Source: an uncultured Solirubrobacterales bacterium | Lineage (GTDB): Bacteria > Actinomycetota > Thermoleophilia > Solirubrobacterales > 70-9 | Assembly: GCA_937910825.1 (NCBI GenBank) | Contig: CALEMO010000326.1 | Coordinates: 1-6,905 of the forward strand | DNA: 6,905 bases | Reading direction: 5' to 3' | Shown: positions 1 to 5,719 of the stretch, piece after piece | How the letters are laid out: each line of letters starts with the position of its first letter | Numbering within the stretch: the first letter of the stretch is position 1 | Translations under genes and position numbers: made by a program | Notes under the pieces: generated by a model | The model's input: the letters and a program-made list of their open reading frames with translations, nothing else | What the model was told of the DNA's origin: nothing | Databases searched by the model: none

Positions 1-12
1 CGGGTCGGCGGA

Positions 13-852
13 TCAGTCCGGTGGCAGCTCGCCTGATTCGACCGCGGCGGTGACCGCACAACCGGGCTCGCTCTCGTGGGCGCAGTCGCGGAACTTGCAG
101 CTTCGGGCGAGGATTTCGACTTCGGCCGCCCGCTCGGCATCGATGATCCCGGCTTCTTCGGTCAGGACGCCCGGAGCCCGCAGGCCGGGCGTATCGATCA
201 GAAGTGCACCTCCCGGAAGGGGGAACAGCTCGCGGCTGGTGGTCGCGTGACGGCCACGGTCATCACTGCCCCGGATCTTGGCCGTCTTCTGCCGCTTGCG
301 GCCCAGGAGCGTATTCGCGAGCGTCGACTTTCCGACCCCCGACGCACCCAGCATTACCACCGTTTCACTGGGCTTCAGGGAGCGGTTCAGCCGGTCGACG
401 TTCTCGCCGGACTTCGAGCTGTAGGCGATTACTTCGGAGCGCGGGCAGCGAGCCGAGGCTTCTTCCACGAAGGACTGGGAGTCTTCGATCAGGTCCGATT
501 TTGAGAGGGCGATCACGGTGCGGGCGCCGGACCCCTCGGCCAGCGTCACCATGCGGGTCAATCTTTCGATGTCATGGTCCTTATTAAGTGAGCTGATTAC
601 CACCACGACATCGACGTTGGTGGCCAGGACCTGGACCCTGTCCCGGTCGGCGTCGGCTCGCCGGGCGAGGATCGTGCGGCGGGGCAGGATCTCCTGGACG
701 GTGCCGTCGCGGTCCGTGGCTACCCAGTCACCGACCGCCGGCATCGCGGCAGCTTCGATCGGGCCCTTCAACAGACGGCCTGCCGGCTTGCCGAGCAGGG
801 GTCCGTCGAGGGTCATCAGGTTGACGATGTGGTTGCGGTGAAGTCCGATCAC
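13..852 (-). CDS. rsgA: Ribosome small subunit biogenesis GTPase RsgA (YjeQ/EngC)
   Basis: Circularly permuted GTPase that binds the 30S subunit late in assembly and helps check and release it; cytosolic. Numbering from the GTG at 852: an OB-fold region with PAVGDWV (residues 38-44), then G4 as SKSD (117-120, Ser for the usual Asn or Thr), a G5-like SSKSG, G1 GASGVGKST (169-177), a TT pair at 204-205 in the G2 region, and G3 DTPG (220-223). The order G4-G1-G3 is the RsgA signature. The zinc site C252-x4-C257-x-H259-x5-C265 is complete. GTG852 is the only standard start in this frame, but family-like sequence continues upstream (see the 853-1005 entry), so the real protein is probably about 310-330 residues. 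The stop comes straight after GELPPD, only 14 residues past the last zinc ligand, whereas homologues usually run on for a further 25-40. Identity is certain; both ends are uncertain. Confidence 0.92.
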   Translation of the reverse strand: MIGLHRNHIVNLMTLDGPLLGKPAGRLLKGPIEAAAMPAVGDWVATDRDGTVQEILPRRTILARRADADRDRVQVLATNVDVVVVISSLNKDHDIERLTRMVTLAEGSGARTVIALSKSDLIEDSQSFVEEASARCPRSEVIAYSSKSGENVDRLNRSLKPSETVVMLGASGVGKSTLANTLLGRKRQKTAKIRGSDDRGRHATTSRELFPLPGGALLIDTPGLRAPGVLTEEAGIIDAERAAEVEILARSCKFRDCAHESEPGCAVTAAVESGELPPD

Positions 853-1005
853 GCGGGCCGGCTTCAGGCCACGGCGGTCCTGCAGGTCCCAGGCCCTCTG
901 GTCTCCGACATGCCAGCCGAGGTCTTCCAGGCTTTCCGGGACTTCGTGCTCGGTTAGGTCGGCGAGATCCGCCTCCTGTCTCGAGGCGGCCGGGGTGTGG
1001 ATCAG
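853..1005 (-). other. rsgA: Probable N-terminal coding extension of rsgA without a standard start codon
   Basis: The reading frame of rsgA stays open upstream of GTG852 to a stop near 1065. The translation includes SLEDLGW and GLKPARVIGLHR, which matches the usual beginning of one RsgA subfamily (LExLGW..., then a GL.PARV.. stretch leading into the OB fold). No ATG, GTG or TTG occurs in frame in this stretch. The only near-start that makes sense by position is CTG at 1005-1003, which overlaps the TGA stop of the upstream gene (1004-1002) as CTGA and would give a 330-residue protein. That start has no clear Shine-Dalgarno sequence. The coding reading rests on recalled family resemblance; which codon is used is open. 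Confidence 0.55.
972..977 (-). promoter_or_regulatory. Perfect Shine-Dalgarno-like AGGAGG without a start codon behind it
   Basis: On the minus strand AGGAGG lies inside the upstream extension of rsgA. The 20 bases after it contain no ATG, GTG, TTG or CTG in any frame. It could be the relic of a ribosome binding site whose start codon was lost by mutation or sequencing error, a site serving an unusual start, or simply Gln-Glu-Ala coding sequence that happens to match. Confidence 0.3.
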
Positions 1006-1751
1006 TGGCTGAGAGATGCCGCGGCTGAGGTCTTTGCTGCTTCGATCAAATCGAGCAGTTCGCTCTCACGATTTTCCCTGATCAGATCGATCGGGTCGGG
1101 CTGCCCGTTGACGATGCCTTCAAAGAAGGCTTTGCGGTCCTGATAGGTAGGTAGCGTGCTTTTGGCCCAGCCGCGAACGTCATTGAGCATGACTGCCAGG
1201 CGGGCATAGTCTTCGCCGAATGCCTCGCTGACCTCGCGCTTCATCCTCTTGGCGAGGGCGGGGGAGGCACCAGCGGTTGAGATCGCGATCGCCAACGGTC
1301 CTGTTCGCACGATCGCGGGCAGGATGAAGTTGCAAAGCGGCGGCACGTCAACCACATTGGCCAGCATCGCCCGTTCTTCACCGTCGTAGTAGATCTTGAT
1401 GTTGACTTCCGAGTCGTCGGTGGCGGCGATCACCATGAACTTGCCCTCGAGATCGGCCGGTCCGGCGTACTTACGCTGGTGCCACTGAATCGAGCCTTCG
1501 GCGGCAAGTTCTCGGACCGCTTCGCAGACCTCTGGCGCTATCAGGACGATGTCGGCGTTGCAGGCGAGCAGGCCTTCGATCTTCTCGAGGCCGATCTCAC
1601 CGCCACCGACGACCAGGCACTTGCGTCCGGTGAGCTTGAGGCAGGCGATGTAGAAAGGCGTATCAAGCATGTCCTTGACACATGTCTGGTCACAGAGCGG
1701 CTTGCGGTACTGGCAGACGCACTCTTTTCCGGCATAGGCTTGGGCTGGCAT
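1002..1751 (-). CDS. Precorrin-2 dehydrogenase / sirohydrochlorin ferrochelatase (CysG N-terminal domain / Met8-like)
   Basis: NAD-dependent oxidation of precorrin-2 to sirohydrochlorin, and in bifunctional members iron insertion to give siroheme, the cofactor of sulfite and nitrite reductases; cytosolic. The 249 residues show a Rossmann glycine motif GGGEIGLEK (49-57), IAATDD (108-113), NVVD (132-135, including the Asp equivalent to the family's catalytic acid), CNFILPAI (140-147) and GASPALAKR (161-169), followed by a helical dimerisation region. There is no uroporphyrinogen methyltransferase domain, so SAM-dependent methylation must be supplied elsewhere. The stretch before MLDTPFY (ATG at 1670) is extra relative to typical members and holds C11-x-C13-x6-C20-x3-C24. 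Its codons look like real coding sequence, so I keep ATG1751. No Shine-Dalgarno precedes 1751. The gene lies 33 bases after the epimerase and leads directly into rsgA. A dehydrogenase-only enzyme remains possible. Confidence 0.9.
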   Translation of the reverse strand: MPAQAYAGKECVCQYRKPLCDQTCVKDMLDTPFYIACLKLTGRKCLVVGGGEIGLEKIEGLLACNADIVLIAPEVCEAVRELAAEGSIQWHQRKYAGPADLEGKFMVIAATDDSEVNIKIYYDGEERAMLANVVDVPPLCNFILPAIVRTGPLAIAISTAGASPALAKRMKREVSEAFGEDYARLAVMLNDVRGWAKSTLPTYQDRKAFFEGIVNGQPDPIDLIRENRESELLDLIEAAKTSAAASLSH

Positions 1752-1760
1752 GTAAACGAC

Positions 1761-1788
1761 AGTGTAGAGGGACGCAACGCCCGGTCAG
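1761..1788 (-). promoter_or_regulatory. Possible promoter of the precorrin-2 dehydrogenase gene
   Basis: Reading the minus strand, CTGACC (1788-1783) is followed after 16 bases by TACACT (1766-1761), and ATG comes 9 bases later. CTGACC shares TGAC with the -35 consensus, and TACACT matches four of six bases of TATAAT. Transcription would start within a few bases of the ATG, which fits the missing Shine-Dalgarno sequence. The -35 overlaps the stop codon of the epimerase gene, so read-through from that gene is also possible. Confidence 0.35.
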
Positions 1789-2720
1789 AGTGCGTCCAGA
1801 GTTTCCTTGAGACCCGCTTCCAGGCTTGTTGAAGGGCTCCAGCCGAGTTCGAGGCCCGCCCGCGACGGATCGATTGCGATCCGCATGACTTCACCGGGGC
1901 GCTTTTCGTCGAATTCCGGTTCAAAGCCCTTGCCTTCGGGGGAGTGCTTTGCCAGCGCCTCCAGCAACTGCAGCAGGCTGATCTCGACGCCCGTGCCGAC
2001 GTTGATCGCGCCTTCGACATCGGTGCGGGAAGCGGCTACGATCGCCTCGACCACGTCGTCGACGTAGACATAGTCCCGGGTCTGGGTTCCGTCTCCGAAA
2101 ACCACCGGGCGTCCGCCCTGCTTGAGCAACTCACAGAAGATCGCGACCACACCGGCCTCGCCTTTCGGATTCTGGCGTGGGCCGTAGACATTGCCGAAGC
2201 GCAGAGCGACCGAGTTGAACATGTACATGCGCCGGTAGAGCTCCAGATACTTTTCGCCGACCATCTTGCTGAGTCCGTAGGGGCAAAGCGGTTCGAGCAA
2301 CGAGGATTCGGCGGCGGGAAGATCAAGCCGGTCGCCCTCTCCGTAAATTGCGCCTCCGGTCGAGGCAAATACAAATCTGTCCAGACCGGCCTTTTGACCC
2401 GCGTCGATCACGTTCACAGCGCCGACCACGTTCACTGAGGCATCGAATGCCGGTTCGTCAATCGATCGGCGCACTTCACCCTGGGCAGCCAGGTGGAAAA
2501 TAGTGCCGGGGTTGAAGTCGTTCACGGCTGCCTGGATCCTGTCTGCGTCGCAAATGTCCCCCTCGACCAGGGTTGCCCCCGAAGCAAGCGCAGAAGCAAG
2601 GTTTTCCCTGGATCCGGAAGACAGGTCGTCAAAGATTGTGACCTCGTCACCACGCCTGAGAAGGGCATCAACGAGGTGACTTCCGATGAATCCGGCGCCG
2701 CCGGTAACTAGTGACTTCAT
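1785..2720 (-). CDS. NAD-dependent epimerase/dehydratase, UDP-glucose 4-epimerase-like (extended SDR)
   Basis: Extended short-chain dehydrogenase/reductase that binds NAD and interconverts or dehydrates a nucleotide sugar, probably for cell-wall or capsule polysaccharide; cytosolic. With start ATG2720 the protein has 311 residues, normal for the family. Visible are the Rossmann motif TGGAGFIGSH (6-15), DD after beta-2 (31-32), HLAAQ (76-80), the ST of the active site (120-121), the catalytic pair Y148-x3-K152, and RFGNVYGPRQ (174-183) followed by GEAG and later TRDYVYVDD (214-222). The last two blocks are common in proteins annotated as UDP-glucose 4-epimerase, but substrate cannot be read from sequence, and a glucuronate or dTDP-sugar enzyme is possible. 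The frame stays open upstream to 2813, but those 31 residues are Arg/Gly/Pro-rich and lie before the Rossmann start, so I reject them. The gene is divergent from topA; no Shine-Dalgarno is visible. Confidence 0.9.
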   Translation of the reverse strand: MKSLVTGGAGFIGSHLVDALLRRGDEVTIFDDLSSGSRENLASALASGATLVEGDICDADRIQAAVNDFNPGTIFHLAAQGEVRRSIDEPAFDASVNVVGAVNVIDAGQKAGLDRFVFASTGGAIYGEGDRLDLPAAESSLLEPLCPYGLSKMVGEKYLELYRRMYMFNSVALRFGNVYGPRQNPKGEAGVVAIFCELLKQGGRPVVFGDGTQTRDYVYVDDVVEAIVAASRTDVEGAINVGTGVEISLLQLLEALAKHSPEGKGFEPEFDEKRPGEVMRIAIDPSRAGLELGWSPSTSLEAGLKETLDAL

Positions 2721-2728
2721 TACCGCAC

Positions 2729-2734
2729 ATACTA
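2729..2734 (-). promoter_or_regulatory. Possible -10 element for the epimerase gene
   Basis: TAGTAT on the minus strand (four of six matches to TATAAT) ends 8 bases before ATG2720. Initiation about 7 bases downstream would give an essentially leaderless mRNA. No convincing -35 lies 16-18 bases upstream. Confidence 0.4.
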
Positions 2735-2764
2735 GAAGCAATCCCTGGGGATTGGCCAGCCGAC

Positions 2765-2794
2765 GGCCCGGCATGCGGCCGGACCTGCCGGGCC
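2765..2794. repeat. Perfect 9-bp inverted repeat in the divergent epimerase/topA control region
   Basis: GGCCCGGCA (2765-2773) and its exact reverse complement TGCCGGGCC (2786-2794) flank 12 bases. The right arm ends 7 bases before the presumed topA -10 hexamer, so the repeat covers the topA -35 and spacer region and lies about 40-70 bases upstream of the presumed epimerase start. It could be an operator for a dimeric regulator, a cruciform-forming supercoiling sensor, or a chance product of GC-rich sequence. There is no T tract, so it is not an intrinsic terminator. Confidence 0.5.
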
Positions 2795-2801
2795 TCCCTG
2801 C

Positions 2802-2807
2802 TACTCT
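2802..2807 (+). promoter_or_regulatory. Possible -10 element for the topA-tmk-holB operon
   Basis: TACTCT (a TAnnnT hexamer) ends 10 bases before ATG2818. The intervening bases contain no Shine-Dalgarno sequence, so the transcript would carry at most a leader of a few bases. The -35 region is not recognisable. Confidence 0.35.
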
Positions 2808-2817
2808 CGCCAATCAA

Positions 2818-5118
2818 ATGCGACTGATCATCACCGAGAAAAACAACTCAGCCGAGAAGATCGCCGACATCCTTTCCGGCGGGACGGCGAAAGAAGGCAA
2901 GTCCTTCACGGTCCCAGTATTCAGGTGGAGAGACGCAGAGGGCGAGCACGCCGTGGTCGGAACCGGCGGACACTTCGTCCAGCGCCAGTTCCCGGAAGGC
3001 AAGGAATACAAGCAGTGGAAGCTCGACCTGATCCACGGTCTGGTTGACGCGCCGCTCGAGACCGGTCCGATCGACGGCAAGAAGAATGTGATTCGCGCCG
3101 TGCAGAAGGAAGCCAAAGCGGCCGGCAGCCTGATCATCGGAACCGACTTCGACCGCGAGGGCGAGCTGATCGGCCTGGAAGCGCTTGAGGTCTGCCTTGA
3201 AGTCAATCCTGATCTCGAGAAGGACTTCCGGAGGGCCCGCTACTCGGCCCTGACCAAGGACGAGATCGAGGGCGCTTTCACAGATTTGACGGATCTTTCG
3301 TATCCGCTCGCCAACGCCGCCGGAGCTCGCCAGGACATCGACCTGATCTGGGGCGCCGCTTTCACCCGTGCGGTTTCACTCATCGCCAAGGCATATGGCG
3401 CCAACTTCCTCTCGGTCGGCAGGGTCCAGAGCCCGACGTTGGGCCTGATCGTCGAGCGTGAGCTCGAGCGCCGGGCCCATGTCTTTAAGCCTTACTGGGA
3501 GCTTTACGCCAAGTTCGAGCACCCGAGTGGATCCAGCTTCGAGACGCACCACTCCACCGACAAGTTCTGGGACAAGGCTGAGGCCGACGCCGCTCTCAAC
3601 GCGACCGCGAGCCCCGGCATCGTCAAGTCGGTCACCAGCCGCAAGAATTCGAGCAAGCCGCCGACGCCCTACAACACCAATTCTTTCCAGGTCGACGCTT
3701 CGAGCCGGCTCGGCATCACGCCCAAGCAGGCGATGAACTACGCCCAGGACCTCTACGACGACGGCTTCATTTCCTACCCGCGCACCGACAATACGATCTA
3801 CCCGGACTCGCTGCCGCTGGAAAAAACGGTGGCTGCGCTGGTCAAGATCAAGGACTTCGCGGCCGCCGCGCCGCTGCTCGACGCGCCGCTCAAGCCGACC
3901 CAGGGCAAGAAGTTTGACGCAGCACACCCACCGATTTACCCGACCCATGCCCTCTACCCGAGCGCGCTGGACGGCCCCAAGGCCCGGGTTTATGAGCTCA
4001 TAGTGCGGCGCTTCCTTGCAACTTTCGGCAGCCCGATGGTCACCGAATCGACCCGTGCCGACATCGAAGCCGGCGGCGAGACCTATTTCGTTCGCGGCAA
4101 GGTCCTGCTTGATCCCGGTTATGCCGGTATTTACACCTACGCCCGCTCTTCCGACGAAGAGATACCCGCCCTTGAAGAAGGCCAGCAGCTCAGCCTCGAA
4201 GACAAGCCCTGGCTGGTCGACAAGGAGACCCAGCCCCCGGCCCGGCTCTCCGAAGCGAAGCTTGTCCAGCTCATGGATGAACAGGGCCTCGGTACCAAAG
4301 CGACGCGGCCGGACATCATTCAGAAGCTCTACTGGCGAAAGTACGTGCGCAACCACCCGCCGGAGCCGACCGCAACCGGCATGGCGATGTATGAAGCCTT
4401 CAAGGAATACGTGCCAGAGATGGCGACTTCGCAGATGACCTCCAGCCTCGAGATCGAGATGGACCAGGTCGCCGAGTCGCAGCTGACCAAAGAAAGTGTC
4501 GTCGACGACAGCCGCAGGCTCGTCCACAGCACCTTCGACGAACTGCTCGAGGGCCAAGAGGCCCTGTCGAAGATCATCTGGGCCGGCATGGACAAGGACC
4601 GCATCCTGGGGCCATGCATCGTCTGCAGGGAGGCCGGTCGCGTAAAGGAAGACGGTTCTCCGAACATGCTGCGCATCATCCGGGCCAAGAAGTCGGGCAA
4701 GTCCTTCGTCGGCTGCTCCGGCTGGACGGCTGACGATCCGGATGCCTGCGACCAGACCTTCCCGATGCCCCAGCCGAACTTCTACGAAGTCACTCCGCTG
4801 GAAGAAAACTGCTCGATCTGCCACCGGACGCCCCGGGTCAACGTGAAGACCCGTGGCCGCGCCGGCAGGCCCTGGAAGCTCTGCTTCAACGACGACTGCC
4901 CGACCATGGTCGAGATGCGGGAAAAGAAGGCCGAGCGGCTGGCCGCGCAGGAGGCGAAGAAGAAAGCCGACGAAGCCGCGGGCAAAGGCAAGAAGAAGGC
5001 CGCCAAGAAGCGCACCACCACCGTGGCCGCTTCGAAAACCTCAGGCGGACCCGACCTGGGCACCCGTCGTGTGAAGAAGGCCGGCAGTCGTTCCCGGGCC
5101 GACCGTTCCAAGGGCTGA
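2818..5118 (+). CDS. topA: DNA topoisomerase I (type IA), archaeal-type, with two Cys4 ribbons and a Lys-rich tail
   Basis: Type IA topoisomerase: nicks one strand through a 5'-phosphotyrosine, passes the other and removes negative supercoils; Mg-dependent, on the nucleoid. The protein has 766 residues. A Toprim domain opens with E7 in IITEKNN and carries D110-x-D112-x3-E116 (DFDREGE). The active-site Tyr320 lies in SYPRTD (319-324). The text follows archaeal topoisomerase I rather than the bacterial form: GTGGHFV instead of GHIRDLP, ARYSALTKDEI, NAAGARQDIDLIWG, SVGRVQSPTL and AHPPIYPT instead of AHEAIRPT. Two zinc ribbons follow: C600-x2-C603 with C633 and C644, and C665-x2-C668 with C689-x4-C694. 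Residues 699-766 are a Lys/Ala/Arg-rich tail. ATG2818 is chosen because archaeal homologues begin at this MxLIITEK motif; the in-frame extension back to 2686 would run into the epimerase start. Reverse gyrase is excluded because there is no helicase half. First gene of an operon with tmk 7 bases on. Confidence 0.95.
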   Translation: MRLIITEKNNSAEKIADILSGGTAKEGKSFTVPVFRWRDAEGEHAVVGTGGHFVQRQFPEGKEYKQWKLDLIHGLVDAPLETGPIDGKKNVIRAVQKEAKAAGSLIIGTDFDREGELIGLEALEVCLEVNPDLEKDFRRARYSALTKDEIEGAFTDLTDLSYPLANAAGARQDIDLIWGAAFTRAVSLIAKAYGANFLSVGRVQSPTLGLIVERELERRAHVFKPYWELYAKFEHPSGSSFETHHSTDKFWDKAEADAALNATASPGIVKSVTSRKNSSKPPTPYNTNSFQVDASSRLGITPKQAMNYAQDLYDDGFISYPRTDNTIYPDSLPLEKTVAALVKIKDFAAAAPLLDAPLKPTQGKKFDAAHPPIYPTHALYPSALDGPKARVYELIVRRFLATFGSPMVTESTRADIEAGGETYFVRGKVLLDPGYAGIYTYARSSDEEIPALEEGQQLSLEDKPWLVDKETQPPARLSEAKLVQLMDEQGLGTKATRPDIIQKLYWRKYVRNHPPEPTATGMAMYEAFKEYVPEMATSQMTSSLEIEMDQVAESQLTKESVVDDSRRLVHSTFDELLEGQEALSKIIWAGMDKDRILGPCIVCREAGRVKEDGSPNMLRIIRAKKSGKSFVGCSGWTADDPDACDQTFPMPQPNFYEVTPLEENCSICHRTPRVNVKTRGRAGRPWKLCFNDDCPTMVEMREKKAERLAAQEAKKKADEAAGKGKKKAAKKRTTTVAASKTSGGPDLGTRRVKKAGSRSRADRSKG

Positions 5119-5125
5119 GCGCCAC

Positions 5126-5719
5126 TTGTTCATCACGCTCGAAGGCGTCGACGGTTCGGGCAAGACGACCCAGACAGCGCTGCTTTGTGATGCGCTCGGT
5201 CCGTTGACCGTCAGGATCCGCGAGCCCGGCGGTACGCCGGCTGCGGAAGGCATCCGGAAAATCCTGGCCGATCCCGGGACCCCGCTCGATCCGGTGGCCG
5301 AACTCTTGCTTTTCTGCGCGGCGCGGGCCGACCTGGTCAGCCGCGTGATCAGACCCGCGCTGGGCTCCGGACAGAACGTGGTCTGCGACCGTTTCGTCGA
5401 TTCGACCATCGCTTACCAGGGAGTGGCCCGTGACCTCGGCATCGTGCGAGTCCGTGACCTCAACGATGCGGCGACCTCGGGGCTGGCCCCCGATCTGACC
5501 CTGCTGATCGACGTGGACCCCGAGCAGGGTCTCGGCCGGGCGATGAGCGATGATCGCTTCGAGGCCGAAGGACTGATTTTTCAGCAGAAGGTAGCCGCTG
5601 CCTATGACGACATCGCCCGCCGCGAACCGGAAAGGGTGGTCGTGATCGATGGCACCGGCACTCCCGAAGAAGTGCACGGCAGGGTGATGGCCGCCGTCAA
5701 CCAGCGACTCGCGGCGTGA
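5126..5719 (+). CDS. tmk: Thymidylate kinase (dTMP kinase)
   Basis: Phosphorylates dTMP to dTDP with ATP, the step shared by the de novo and salvage routes to dTTP; cytosolic homodimer. The 197 residues contain the P-loop EGVDGSGKTT (6-15), REPGGT (32-37, contacts dTMP), the DRF variant of the DR[YH] motif (88-90) followed by DSTIAYQG (92-99), and a LID with R144 in DRFEAEG. The LID stretch is a few residues shorter than in many homologues of 205-215 residues, without loss of a motif I can identify. TTG5126 is chosen because homologues begin with MFITxEG exactly here and no other start fits. Ribosome binding is weak: AAGGG at the end of topA is about 11 bases upstream, so translation is probably coupled to topA. 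The last codons overlap the next start (GTGA, 4 bases). Confidence 0.95.
   Translation: MFITLEGVDGSGKTTQTALLCDALGPLTVRIREPGGTPAAEGIRKILADPGTPLDPVAELLLFCAARADLVSRVIRPALGSGQNVVCDRFVDSTIAYQGVARDLGIVRVRDLNDAATSGLAPDLTLLIDVDPEQGLGRAMSDDRFEAEGLIFQQKVAAAYDDIARREPERVVVIDGTGTPEEVHGRVMAAVNQRLAA

Noticed and set aside
1541..2020. Minus-strand frame bridging the epimerase and precorrin-2 dehydrogenase genes (159 codons)
   Set aside because: It is Ser/Arg/Ala-rich, out of frame with two conserved genes, and has no motif.
2721..2813. Upstream in-frame extension of the epimerase giving 31 more residues
   Set aside because: The Rossmann fold starts at the ATG at 2720, and the extension is Arg/Gly/Pro-rich intergenic sequence containing the inverted repeat and promoter-like hexamers.
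2686..2817. Upstream in-frame extension of topA giving 44 more residues
   Set aside because: It overlaps the start of the divergent epimerase, is unlike any topoisomerase N-terminus, and homologues begin at the motif encoded from 2818.
3376..4824. Long open frame on the minus strand opposite topA (482 codons)
   Set aside because: It lies wholly antisense to a clearly conserved topoisomerase. The product is an Arg/Val/Gly-rich mirror of its codons with no recognisable motif. Such frames are common in GC-rich genes.
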